64,000 bases of DNA, taken from NCBI RefSeq assembly GCF_000682755.1, contig NZ_AWFF01000026.1, forward strand, positions 46,105 to 110,104, in the 5' to 3' direction. The notes under the pieces are model-generated. The model did no database searches. It saw only the letters and a list, made by a program, of their open reading frames with translations, and had not been told where the DNA came from. The position numbers were made by a program, and so were the translations under genes. Shown here piece by piece: positions 18,644 to 29,923 of this stretch. Positions within the stretch are counted from its first letter, which is position 1; each line of letters starts with the position of its first letter. Source of the stretch: Hyphomonas beringensis (GTDB lineage Bacteria; Pseudomonadota; Alphaproteobacteria; Caulobacterales; Hyphomonadaceae).

Positions 18644-19042
18644 CTGACTTCCAGCGCCCCGCGGCTCCAGTCCGCAAAGCCGGCCACTCTCGAAGAAATC
18701 CGTGCCGTGGCTGAATCACTCGCCCAGGCACTTGAGGATGACAAGGCCGAGGACATTCTGTTCATCGACCTGGAAGGCAAGTCTTCCCTTGCCGATTTCA
18801 TGATCATCGCTTCCGGCCGTTCGGGCCGTCATGTTGCGGCTCTTGCAGATCATATTTCACAGGATGTGAAAAACCTGACCGGCAGACCGGCCAGCGTCGA
18901 AGGTATGCCGAATGCAGACTGGGTGCTCATCGATACAGGGGATGTGATCATCCACCTGTTCCGCCCGGAAGTTCGAGAGTTCTACAATCTGGAAAAGATC
19001 TGGGCTTCCCAGACTCCTTCCACGTCCCCATCCGTCAATTAA
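18644..19042 (+). CDS. rsfS: Ribosomal silencing factor RsfS
   Basis: Binds ribosomal protein L14 and blocks subunit joining when nutrients are scarce. The domain is clear: ILFIDLEGKSSLADFMIIASGRSGRHVAALADHISQDVK, then NADWVLIDTGDVIIHLFRPEVREFYNLEKIW. The start is unusual. The frame is open back to 18479, but there is no in-frame ATG near the domain. The only Shine-Dalgarno (AGAAGGA, 18628-18634) points to CTG at 18644, giving 132 residues; a TTG at 18611 without a ribosome site is the alternative. rlmH follows six bases after the stop, the usual partner. Confidence 0.9.
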   Translation: MTSSAPRLQSAKPATLEEIRAVAESLAQALEDDKAEDILFIDLEGKSSLADFMIIASGRSGRHVAALADHISQDVKNLTGRPASVEGMPNADWVLIDTGDVIIHLFRPEVREFYNLEKIWASQTPSTSPSVN

Positions 19043-19048
19043 CAGGCT

Positions 19049-19513
19049 ATGCGCCTGATTTTCCTTGTTGTGGGCAGGCTGAAGTCTGGCCCGGAACGCG
19101 AATTGGTGGATGAATATATCAAGCGGTCAACGCCGATTGCCCGCTCGCTCGGCTTTCGTGGCATTGAAGAAATCGAAGTCGCCAGCGGTGGCGGCCTTGA
19201 TGCTGAGGCGGAACGCATTCAGGCGAAGATTCCTTCAGGCGCGAAATGTCTGCGGCTCGATGAGTTTGGCCGTTCGCTGAAATCCACTGAGTTTGCAGAC
19301 CGGCTCGGCACTTGGCGCGATCAGGGCATTCCGGATCTGGTTATGCTTATTGGCGGCGCGGAAGGCTATGGGGAGGCTGTGCGGTCACAGGTGCCGGATA
19401 CGATGGCTTTTGGCCCACAGACCTGGCCTCACCGTCTGGTGCGCGCGATGCTGGCAGAACAGGTTTACAGGGCTGTATCCATTCTGGCTGGCACGCCCTA
19501 TCACAAAGCGTAG
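19049..19513 (+). CDS. rlmH: 23S rRNA (pseudouridine1915-N3)-methyltransferase RlmH
   Basis: SPOUT-class methyltransferase acting on assembled 70S ribosomes. 154 residues: LVVGRLKSGPERELVDEYIKR, KCLRLDEFGRSLKSTEFADRL, the knot segment VMLIGGAEGYGEAVR and the ending TWPHRLVRAMLAEQVYRAVSILAGTPYHK are all conserved. It starts six bases after rsfS, so the pair is almost certainly cotranscribed. Confidence 0.97.
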   Translation: MRLIFLVVGRLKSGPERELVDEYIKRSTPIARSLGFRGIEEIEVASGGGLDAEAERIQAKIPSGAKCLRLDEFGRSLKSTEFADRLGTWRDQGIPDLVMLIGGAEGYGEAVRSQVPDTMAFGPQTWPHRLVRAMLAEQVYRAVSILAGTPYHKA

Positions 19514-19519
19514 GGGCGT

Positions 19520-19633
19520 TTAGCCTGCGTAGAGGGACGGCTGGGGCGCCAGGACCATGGCAAACACGGCTGCGGCCAGAAGACCCATCACCGCGACAGA
19601 CACGCATCGGCTGATCGTGATTGGGGTGTTCAT
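19520..19633 (-). CDS. 37-residue membrane peptide
   Basis: Too short for routine calling but well supported: AAGGAG lies seven bases before ATG 19633. The product is a polar dozen residues and one hydrophobic helix (SVAVMGLLAAAVFAMVLA) with a short tail ending LYAG. It is convergent with rlmH, six bases away. Another 37-residue single-span peptide is at 54951-55064; the two are alike in size and build but not clearly homologous. No family recognised. Confidence 0.6.
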   Translation of the reverse strand: MNTPITISRCVSVAVMGLLAAAVFAMVLAPQPSLYAG

Positions 19634-19714
19634 GAGGGTCTCCTTGCCGTGATGTGGCCCTCTATATTGAGTGCCGATGATGACAGATGAACTATCTTCG
19701 CCGGAATAGGTTCC

Positions 19715-19792
19715 ATGCCCGCTCCGTATGAGGTCATTCCAAGGCAAGCCCGAGACTTTGTTGATCCCGATCCGAACCCGGCCTACAGCTGA
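19715..19792 (+). CDS. Possible 25-residue peptide
   Basis: A short frame, MPAPYEVIPRQARDFVDPDPNP then AYS, between the divergent 37-residue peptide gene and the TAXI receptor. AATAGG lies five bases upstream of the ATG. The proline- and aspartate-rich composition is not random-looking, but the frame is short enough to be chance. It could equally be 5' leader of the TAXI gene. Confidence 0.25.
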   Translation: MPAPYEVIPRQARDFVDPDPNPAYS

Positions 19793-19828
19793 ACGTCAGA
19801 TGCATCGCGCAGGGTGGAGGCGCTATCT

Positions 19829-21124
19829 ATGGCAAGCTTGCGGGATTTCCTGAAAGTCTACTGGCCGCTGGTCGTGATCGCGCTTGGGGGCGTTGTGCTT
19901 GCGCTGATCCTGATGGATCCGGCACCGCCCAAGAAAATCCGTTTCGCGGCAGGGCCCGTGGGCGGGGCGTATCATGCATTTGCAGAGCGCTACCAAAGGC
20001 TTCTGGGAGAGCAGGGGGTCGAAGTCATTCTGGTTGAGACGGCCGGCTCGATCGACAATCTTCGTATGCTTGAAGACGATGATGTGGATGTCGGCCTCGT
20101 TCAGGGCGGCCTGGCAAGGCCGGCAGATGCAGATGAGCTGCGCTCTCTGGGCGGCCTGTTTCCTGAACCTTTCTGGGTTTTCGTCGGGCAGGATGTGCCG
20201 GCGACTAATTTCGGCGCCTTGCGCAGCAGCCGTGTCTCAATCGGCGGATCGGGCTCCGGCAGCCGTATTCTGGCAACCGAGCTGCAGACGGAATATGGCG
20301 GTGATTGGCTGGAAACGACTCTTCTGGACCTTTCCGGCAATGAAGCGGCCGATGCTCTGATTAATGGAGATCTCGACGCGGCTATTTTTACCGCCTCTAT
20401 TCAGGCGTCCTATATCGAAAAACTGCTCGATATCCCGGATGTGCGCTTGCTGCCCTTTGAGCGGGCGCCCGCACTGTCCCGGCGCATGCAGGCCCTGTCT
20501 GCGGTCACGTTGCTGCGCGGCGTGGTGAATTTGGGAGAGGATGTCCCGTCCACAGATGTTCCACTTGTCGCGCCGGTGGCGCAGCTGGTCGTGAACAAGA
20601 AGCTGCATCCGGCGATCGAAGCCCTTCTGATTGATGCGGCCTCGCAAATTCACTCCGAAGGAACGTTGCTGGCGCCAGCCGGGGCTTATCCCAACCCGGA
20701 CGTCACAGACCTTCCCGTGTCGGAGCAGGCCCGAAGGTATTATCAGGACGGGCCGTCCTTCCTGCGCCGATATTTTTCCTTTGATGTCGCGAACTTTCTT
20801 GAGCGGGCCTGGGTGCTGGCAATTCCGCTTCTGACCCTGTTGTTCCCGCTCGTTCGCGCGGCCCCGCCGATTTATCGCTGGCGTGTGCGCCGCAAGATTT
20901 ATGTCTGGTATGATGATTTGCGGGACCTTGAAAGGCGCGGCCGGTCTGCCGAAGAGGAGGACGTGCGCGGCAAGGTGCTAGAGGACCTTGAGCGTTTGCA
21001 GGCCGAGATCGGGCAAGTGGAGGTTCCACTGTCCTACACAGATGATCTTTACCGCCTGCGCAGCCATGTCGAGTTCGTGAAACAGCTGGTCTGCAACAGG
21101 AACCCTGTGAAAGTCGCAGGCTGA
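19829..21124 (+). CDS. TAXI-type TRAP solute receptor tethered to the membrane, no transporter genes nearby
   Basis: 431 residues. An N-terminal transmembrane helix (LVVIALGGVVLALILM) is followed by a TAXI-family periplasmic binding domain: KIRFAAGPVGGAYHAFAERYQRLL, ETAGSIDNLRMLEDDDVDVGLVQGG, RVSIGGSGSGSRILATELQ, DAAIFTASIQASYIEKLL. A second membrane segment (FLERAWVLAIPLLTLLFPLV) and a cytoplasmic tail of about 90 residues with heptad-like charges follow. ATG 19829 is chosen because AGGGTGGAGG lies eight bases upstream. Classical TAXI receptors work with DctM/DctQ permeases; none is adjacent, so this may be a sensor or use a distant permease. Confidence 0.88.
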   Translation: MASLRDFLKVYWPLVVIALGGVVLALILMDPAPPKKIRFAAGPVGGAYHAFAERYQRLLGEQGVEVILVETAGSIDNLRMLEDDDVDVGLVQGGLARPADADELRSLGGLFPEPFWVFVGQDVPATNFGALRSSRVSIGGSGSGSRILATELQTEYGGDWLETTLLDLSGNEAADALINGDLDAAIFTASIQASYIEKLLDIPDVRLLPFERAPALSRRMQALSAVTLLRGVVNLGEDVPSTDVPLVAPVAQLVVNKKLHPAIEALLIDAASQIHSEGTLLAPAGAYPNPDVTDLPVSEQARRYYQDGPSFLRRYFSFDVANFLERAWVLAIPLLTLLFPLVRAAPPIYRWRVRRKIYVWYDDLRDLERRGRSAEEEDVRGKVLEDLERLQAEIGQVEVPLSYTDDLYRLRSHVEFVKQLVCNRNPVKVAG

Positions 21125-22339
21125 TTGCGGGCAGGATGGATTTCCCATGTCCCTGAATATTGCCATATCCGGGGCCGGTATCGGCGGATTGGCGGCGGCC
21201 ATTCTGCTGTCACGGGATGGGCATAGTGTTAGCGTCTATGACCAGTTCGATACGCCGCGTCCGGTTGGGGCCGGGTTTATCCTGCAGGAAACCGGTCTGA
21301 CCATTTTGGGCGAGATGGGGCTGCGCGACCGGGTCGAGGCTCTCGGATCCCGGCTAACCAGGCTGCATGGTATTTCTGCGGACAATCAGCGGACCGTTCT
21401 GGATGTTCGCTACGCCGCTCTGCGCAACGGGCTTTGCGGAGTATCACTGCAGCGCTGTGCCTTGTTTGACCTGCTGTACGAAACGGCTTTGGCAGAGGGT
21501 GTTGAGATTGTATCCTCCGCGCGCATCATCACGGCGATTCCTACAACGGGACATCTCACAATTGGAACCGGGCAGACGGTAGGGCCATATGACCTGTTGA
21601 TTGATGCGCTTGGCGTGCGCTCCCCTCTGTCTTCTCGTTCGCGGCGCCCTCTTACTTTCGGTGCCCTGTGGGCCACGCTGGAGTGGCCGGATGAGAGCCT
21701 GTTTGACGCGGCCGCGCTTGAGCAGAGATATCGGCGGGCACGGCAGATGGCAGGTGTCATGCCCTCCGGCCAATTGACGTCGGATGGAAAACAGACGCTG
21801 ACATTTTTCTGGTCCATTCGTGCTGATGCTTATCTTGACTGGAAGAAGGCGCCGCTGGATGACTGGAAAAAGGAAGCGACTGCGCTTTGGCCAGACACGG
21901 AAGGTCTGCTGGCGCAGATTACCTATCATGATCAACTGACCTTTGCGCGATATGATCACCGCACCCATGTGCCTGTGGTGCGGGAGCGTCTCGTCCATAT
22001 TGGTGACAGTTGGCACGCTGCCAGTCCGCAGCTGGGGCAGGGGGCCAATCTGGCCTTGCTGGATGCCTATGCCTTGGCGCGCGCCTTGCGGACCCATTCG
22101 GATACAGGCGCAGCTTTGACAGCCTATGTGAAAATGCGCCGGGGACATGTTCGTTTGTTTCAGGCCATGAGCTGGATGTTCACGCCTGTCTATCAGTCAG
22201 AATCTGTCGTGTTGGCCTGGTTGAGAGACTGGCTCGCTGCTCCGCTCAGCCGAGTTCCCCCGGCGCCGCAGATGCTCGCGGGAATGGTATCAGGCGCAAT
22301 CGGGCGCCCCCTGAAAAAGCTCGGGCTGAAACCTGGCGA

Positions 22340-25039
<2,700 letters not shown>

Positions 25040-25207
25040 GACGCCGGACGCTAGCGATTGTGTGTGAGATTCGCAAAGTCTCAGACCAGCTATAACGTGA
25101 CAAACTGCGGAATACGCAAGATTCGTCCCCTTTTGCGGTTGGCAGGCTGTACGCACCGGCCTAGTTTGCCCGCCAATTCAAAATTTTGCAGACGGATGTC
25201 CCGCGAT

Positions 25208-27484
25208 ATGACTAGCAAACGGCCCAGCTTCACGGATGAAGAAGCTCTGGATTTTCACTCTCAGCCCAGCCCGGGCAAAATTTCCATGGCGCCAACCAAG
25301 CCCATGGGCACCCAGAGGGATCTGTCGCTGGCATATAGTCCGGGTGTTGCCATTCCTGTTCTGGCGATCTCCGAAGACGAAGACAAAGCCTACGATTACA
25401 CGTCGAAAGGCAATCTCGTTGCGGTGATTTCCAACGGCACCGCCATTCTCGGTCTTGGGAACCTTGGGCCGATGGCGTCCAAGCCGGTGATGGAAGGCAA
25501 GTCCGTTCTCTTCAAGCGCTTTGCTGATATCGATAGCTTCGACATCGAGGTCGACACCACCGATGTGGAAGAGTTCATTTCCACGGTTCGTAATATCGGC
25601 TCCACTTGGGGCGGCATCAACCTTGAGGATATTTCCTCACCTGACTGTTTCATTATCGAGAGCCGCCTGCGCGAAGAGCTGGATATCCCCGTCTTCCATG
25701 ACGACCAGCATGGTACGGCAATCATTGCCGCTGCAGGCCTGATCAATGCCTGCCACATCACAGGTCGCAATATGGAAGACCTGAAGGTTGCCGTTTCCGG
25801 CGCCGGCGCGGCGGGCCTGTCGGTTGCAGGTCTGATCCGGCACCTCGGCGTCAAGGCCGAGAACATTGTGATGTGCGACTCCTCCGGCGTGGTCTATGAA
25901 GGCCGCACCGAGAAGATGGACCAGTTCAAGTCCGCTTTTGCGATAAAGACATCGAAGCGCACGCTGGCGGAAGCCTGCGAAGGCGCTGACTGTCTGCTTG
26001 GCCTGTCAGCCAAAGGTGCGGTGACCAAGGATATGGTGAAATCCATGGCCAAGGATCCGATCATTTTCGCCATGGCTAACCCTGATCCTGAGATCACACC
26101 GGAAGATATCAAATCCGTTCGGGATGATGCCATCATCGCGACAGGCCGCTCGGATTATCCGAACCAGGTCAACAATGTTCTGGGCTTTCCGTACATTTTT
26201 CGCGGCGCGCTCGATGTCCGTGCGCGGAGTATCAATGAAGAGATGAAGGTTGCGGCGGCCCACGCCATTGCCGAACTCGCCCGTGAAGACGTGCCGGATG
26301 AAGTGGCTGCCGCTTATCATGGCGCGCGCCCCAGCTTTGGCCGCGAATATATCATTCCGACACCGTTTGATCCGCGGCTGATCAGTTTTATTCCGCCTTT
26401 CGTCGCGCAGGCCGCCATGGATACCGGCGTGGCCCGCAAGCCGATCAAGGACATGGAATCCTATCGCCACTCGCTGGCCCGCCGGGCTGATCCGGCTGCG
26501 GCGTTCATTCAGGGCGTGCAGGCGCACTGCAAGGAAAACCAGCGCCGCATCGTGTTTGCAGAAGGCGAAGAGCCAGCCGTTGTGCGTGCCGCATTCAGCT
26601 TCAAGAACCAGGGGCTTGGCCATCCGATCCTGATCGGCCGCGAAGCCCAGGTGCAGCGCGCCATGGAGCAGATGGGCATTCAGCCTGGCTCGCTTGAAAT
26701 CCTCAATGCCCGGCTGTCAGACAACAATCCGCTCTATACGGACATGTTGTATTCCCGTCTCCAGCGGGATGGCTATCTGAAGCGTGACGCCCAGCGTCTC
26801 GTCAATCAGGACCGCAACGTGTTCGGCTGCTGCATGCTGAAGAATGGCGATGCCGATGGCATGGTCACCGGCGTGACGCGGAATTATGACGTGGCATTGA
26901 ATGACGCGCTTCTGGTTCTGGACCCGATCCCGGGTCAGGCAATCATCGGTATGTCCATGGTTATCAACCGCGGGCGCACGGTCTTCATCGCCGATACCAG
27001 CGTGACGGAGCTGCCCCAGGGCCAGGATCTGGCAAACATCGCCATCGAAGCAGCGCGCGGCGTGCGTGCGCTCGGCTTCACGCCGCGTGTGGCCTTCCTG
27101 TCCTACTCGACCTTCGGCAACCCAATGGGCGAGCGTGGCGAGAAAGTCCGCGAGGCGGTCGCGATCCTCGACGGCATGAAGGATATCGATTTCGAGTATG
27201 AGGGCGACATGAACGCCGATGTGGCCCTGAATACCGGTCATAAGCTGCTCTATCCGTTCTCCCGCCTGACAGGCCCGGCAAACGTGCTTGTCATGCCGGC
27301 CATTCATGCCGCGTCGATCTCGACCAAGCTGCTGGAATCGATGAGCCGTGCGACGGTTATCGGCCCGATGCTGCTGGGCCTTGAGAAGCCTGTGCAGATC
27401 GCTTCTCTCGGCGCGACTGTGGGCGATATCGTCAATCTGGCGACCATTGCTGCCTTTGACGTGGATGATGTTCATACGAGTTGA
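25208..27484 (+). CDS. maeB: NADP-dependent malic enzyme with C-terminal phosphotransacetylase-like domain
   Basis: Oxidatively decarboxylates malate to pyruvate, supplying NADPH when acetate or dicarboxylates are the carbon source. 758 residues, the usual length of the MaeB hybrid. The malic enzyme half (about 1-430) has SPGKISMAPTKPMGTQRDLSLAYSPGVA, SPDCFIIESRL, FHDDQHGTA and VAVSGAGAAGLSVAGL. The second half (about 430-758) is a phosphotransacetylase fold (RIVFAEGEEPAVVRAA, MVTGVTRNYDVALND, VLVMPAIHAASISTKLL) that in known hybrids lacks full transacetylase activity and senses acetyl-CoA. The start may be 25208 or ATG 25196; neither has a strong ribosome site. Confidence 0.95.
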   Translation: MTSKRPSFTDEEALDFHSQPSPGKISMAPTKPMGTQRDLSLAYSPGVAIPVLAISEDEDKAYDYTSKGNLVAVISNGTAILGLGNLGPMASKPVMEGKSVLFKRFADIDSFDIEVDTTDVEEFISTVRNIGSTWGGINLEDISSPDCFIIESRLREELDIPVFHDDQHGTAIIAAAGLINACHITGRNMEDLKVAVSGAGAAGLSVAGLIRHLGVKAENIVMCDSSGVVYEGRTEKMDQFKSAFAIKTSKRTLAEACEGADCLLGLSAKGAVTKDMVKSMAKDPIIFAMANPDPEITPEDIKSVRDDAIIATGRSDYPNQVNNVLGFPYIFRGALDVRARSINEEMKVAAAHAIAELAREDVPDEVAAAYHGARPSFGREYIIPTPFDPRLISFIPPFVAQAAMDTGVARKPIKDMESYRHSLARRADPAAAFIQGVQAHCKENQRRIVFAEGEEPAVVRAAFSFKNQGLGHPILIGREAQVQRAMEQMGIQPGSLEILNARLSDNNPLYTDMLYSRLQRDGYLKRDAQRLVNQDRNVFGCCMLKNGDADGMVTGVTRNYDVALNDALLVLDPIPGQAIIGMSMVINRGRTVFIADTSVTELPQGQDLANIAIEAARGVRALGFTPRVAFLSYSTFGNPMGERGEKVREAVAILDGMKDIDFEYEGDMNADVALNTGHKLLYPFSRLTGPANVLVMPAIHAASISTKLLESMSRATVIGPMLLGLEKPVQIASLGATVGDIVNLATIAAFDVDDVHTS

Positions 27485-27551
27485 ACATAGGGCGAGTTTC
27501 GGCGCGAGGTGAAATTCCCTTGCGTCAGGACTCGCCGCTGAACGGTGCCGC

Positions 27552-27584
27552 CCCTATAGTCTATAGTGACTATGGACCATAGGG
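27552..27584. promoter_or_regulatory. Inverted repeat overlapping the aldehyde dehydrogenase ribosome site
   Basis: CCCTATAGTC (27552-27561) is answered by GACCATAGGG (27575-27584), with one mismatch across a 13-base spacer that itself holds two more CTAT/ATAG half sites. The right arm runs into AGGGAGG, the Shine-Dalgarno for ATG 27598. It could be an operator or an mRNA hairpin that hides the ribosome site. Confidence 0.4.
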
Positions 27585-27597
27585 AGGCCCGAACAGC

Positions 27598-29028
27598 ATG
27601 AAAGAGTATCTCAAATTTTATATCAACGGCGAATGGGTAGACCCTGTTGAGCCGCGTACGCTTGAAGTCGAGAATCCGGCAACCGAAGAAAACTTTGCGG
27701 TCATCTCAATCGGCTCACAAGCTGATGTTGATAAAGCGGTTGCGGCGGCCAAGGCGGCTTTCCCGGCCTTCTCCCAGACCAGCGTGGAATATCGCGCTGA
27801 ACTGCTCGAGAAAATCGCGGAAGGCATGAAGAAGCGCCTGCCAGAGCTTGCAGAGGCAGTTTCCAATGAAATGGGCGCGCCAATGTGGCTCGCCAATGCG
27901 GCGCAGGTGCCGGCTGGCATGGGCCATTTCGGTACGACGGCTGCAATCCTGCGGGAATACGAGTTTGAAGAGCTGAAAGGCACGACGCTTCTGCGTAAAG
28001 AAGCCATCGGTGTTTGCGGTTTCATCACGCCCTGGAACTGGCCGATCAACCAGATTGCCTGCAAAGTCGCCCCGGCGATTGCCGCGGGTTGCACCATGGT
28101 TCTGAAGCCTTCCGAAATTGCTCCCCTCGACGCCATGATCCTGACCGAGATCATGCATGAGGCTGGCGTGCCGAAAGGCGTGTTCAACCTTGTAAATGGT
28201 GACGGCCCGGGCGTGGGTGCATCCCTGTCCGCGCATCCTGATGTCGACATGATGAGCTTCACAGGCTCCACGCGCGCCGGTGTTCTTGTGGCCCAGGCCG
28301 CGGCCCCTACGGTCAAACGTGTGGCCCAGGAGCTTGGCGGCAAGAGCCCGAACATCGTTCTGCCTTCCGCTGACCTGAAAAAGGCTGTCGGTGGCGGCGT
28401 CATGCAGATGATGACCAATTCCGGTCAGTCCTGTAACGCGCCGTCCCGCATGTTCGTGCAGAAGGACCAGCAGGAAGAAGCCATCGCCATCGCAAAGGCC
28501 ACGGCAGAATCCATCAAGGTCATGATGCCGACAGAAGCCGAGCCGGGCGCCATTGGCCCGATCTCGAATGCCAATCAGTACCAGAAGGTTCAGGACCTGA
28601 TCCAGAAGGGTATTGAAGAGGGCGCAACCCTCGTTGCTGGCGGTCCTGGCCGTCCGGAAGGTTTCAATAAAGGCTATTTCGCCCGCCCGACCGTGTTTGC
28701 GAATGTCACCAATGACATGACCATCGCGCGGGAAGAAATCTTCGGTCCTGTGCTTGTCATGATCCCCTATGAGGACATTGATGATGCGGTCGAGATGGCC
28801 AATGACACTGTTTACGGCCTTGCTGGCTATGTGCAGGGGCCGGAAGACGAGGCCCGCAAAGTGGCGAACCGCATTCGTGCCGGTCAGATCCAGGTAAACG
28901 GTGCGCGCCCAGACTTTACCGCGCCATTCGGTGGCTATGGCCAGTCCGGCAATGGCCGCGAGTGGGGCGAGCACGGCTTTGAGGAGTTCCTCGAAGTCAA
29001 AGCTGTCATCGGGTACAAAGCGGCCTGA
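27598..29028 (+). CDS. NAD(P)-dependent aldehyde dehydrogenase family protein
   Basis: 476 residues, complete family core: ATPWNWPINQIACKVAPAIAAGC-type cofactor segment (here GFITPWNWPIN), KPSEIAPL, SFTGSTRAG, general base Glu245 in QELGGKSPNIVL, nucleophile Cys279 in NSGQSCNAPSR, and FGPVLVMIPYE. The substrate is not evident; the profile is that of broad-specificity dehydrogenases. It is a single gene with its own inverted repeat upstream and a terminator 24 bp downstream, so it is likely an independent, regulated unit. Confidence 0.93.
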   Translation: MKEYLKFYINGEWVDPVEPRTLEVENPATEENFAVISIGSQADVDKAVAAAKAAFPAFSQTSVEYRAELLEKIAEGMKKRLPELAEAVSNEMGAPMWLANAAQVPAGMGHFGTTAAILREYEFEELKGTTLLRKEAIGVCGFITPWNWPINQIACKVAPAIAAGCTMVLKPSEIAPLDAMILTEIMHEAGVPKGVFNLVNGDGPGVGASLSAHPDVDMMSFTGSTRAGVLVAQAAAPTVKRVAQELGGKSPNIVLPSADLKKAVGGGVMQMMTNSGQSCNAPSRMFVQKDQQEEAIAIAKATAESIKVMMPTEAEPGAIGPISNANQYQKVQDLIQKGIEEGATLVAGGPGRPEGFNKGYFARPTVFANVTNDMTIAREEIFGPVLVMIPYEDIDDAVEMANDTVYGLAGYVQGPEDEARKVANRIRAGQIQVNGARPDFTAPFGGYGQSGNGREWGEHGFEEFLEVKAVIGYKAA

Positions 29029-29051
29029 TCCACCGCGAAATAAGTGCTTTG

Positions 29052-29082
29052 AAAAGGGCGGCCTGTTGGGTCGCCCTTTTTG
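29052..29082 (+). terminator. Rho-independent terminator after the aldehyde dehydrogenase
   Basis: AAAAGGGCG (29052-29060) pairs perfectly with CGCCCTTTT (29072-29080) around an 11-base loop. A run of five T begins inside the right arm. Confidence 0.85.
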
Positions 29083-29195
29083 TATCCTGTAATCTGCATG
29101 GGTCAGCTCGCCAAATCGTGAAGCGAATTCAACTGGTGTTCAGGTGGCTTCATCCATACATTACAAGAGAACTCATATTCGGAGGGTAATGATTC

Positions 29196-29792
29196 ATGCC
29201 CAATCTCAAGACTCTTGCCGGGGCAGCTGCGCTTGCCATTCTGGCGGCTTGTGCCACCGCAACGCCTTATCAGGCGGCAACTGACTCCAATCGTGGCTAT
29301 TCGGAACAACAGATCGAGGCAAACCGCTTCCAGGTCCAGTTTTCCGGTAACACCCTGACTGACCGCAAGACGGTCGAGACCTATTTGCTTTATCGCGCCG
29401 CCGAACTGACGCGCGAGCATGGCTTTGACTATTTCCGAGTCGTGCGCCGGGATACAGATGCCGAGAGCCGCTTGGTTCCGGTTGGCGGCAGACCGTACTC
29501 GCCTTTCTACGACCATTTCTATCTGGACTATATCTATTACGGCCCGCACGCGCCGTATTATCGTGACCCCTTCCTGCGGTCCCGGTATCCCTATTCATGG
29601 AATGTCTCACCGTTCGGCTATTATGATCCCTACTGGGGCGGGCCGGCAGAATATCGCGAGCGCACCAGTTATGAGGCGTCCGCAGAGATACTGATGGGTA
29701 AGGGCGAGAAGCCTGATGATGCAGCGTTTTTCGACGCCGAACAGGTGCTGTTCAATCTTGGCAACAACATCCTTCGCCCAGAACCTAAGTAA
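29196..29792 (+). CDS. Outer-envelope lipoprotein, CC0125/CC1285-like
   Basis: 198 residues. The signal peptide ends in a good lipobox (ILAACAT). The conserved core EANRFQVQFSGNTLTDRKTVETYLLYRAAELTREHGFDYFRVVRRDT matches a lipoprotein family widespread in Caulobacterales and relatives; that assignment is from memory of the motif. It is followed by a Tyr/Pro/Phe-rich stretch (YYGPHAPYYRDPF, YYDPYWGG) and a soluble end. Function unknown. GGAGGGTAATG-type sequence precedes the ATG region. It is flanked by terminators on both sides, so it is monocistronic. Confidence 0.85.
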   Translation: MPNLKTLAGAAALAILAACATATPYQAATDSNRGYSEQQIEANRFQVQFSGNTLTDRKTVETYLLYRAAELTREHGFDYFRVVRRDTDAESRLVPVGGRPYSPFYDHFYLDYIYYGPHAPYYRDPFLRSRYPYSWNVSPFGYYDPYWGGPAEYRERTSYEASAEILMGKGEKPDDAAFFDAEQVLFNLGNNILRPEPK

Positions 29793-29813
29793 GCACCTGC
29801 AAAATGACATATC

Positions 29814-29841
29814 AGCCCCGTCCGCAAGGGCGGGGCTTTTT
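29814..29841 (+). terminator. Rho-independent terminator after the lipoprotein gene
   Basis: AGCCCCGTCC pairs with GGGCGGGGCT (one G-T pair) around a GCAA tetraloop, followed by TTTT. It is a textbook strong terminator 21 bp after the stop. Confidence 0.92.
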
Positions 29842-29923
29842 ATGTGCGCAAGGCTGGTCATTTGATGGCGGGTGCCCCAGATAGGCTCCTCAGTTCGATT
29901 ATAGAAGAGAGTCGTCAGGGCGC

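Noticed and set aside
27715..28974. A 419-codon minus-strand ORF
   Set aside because: Antisense of the aldehyde dehydrogenase in a GC-rich genome; low-complexity basic product.
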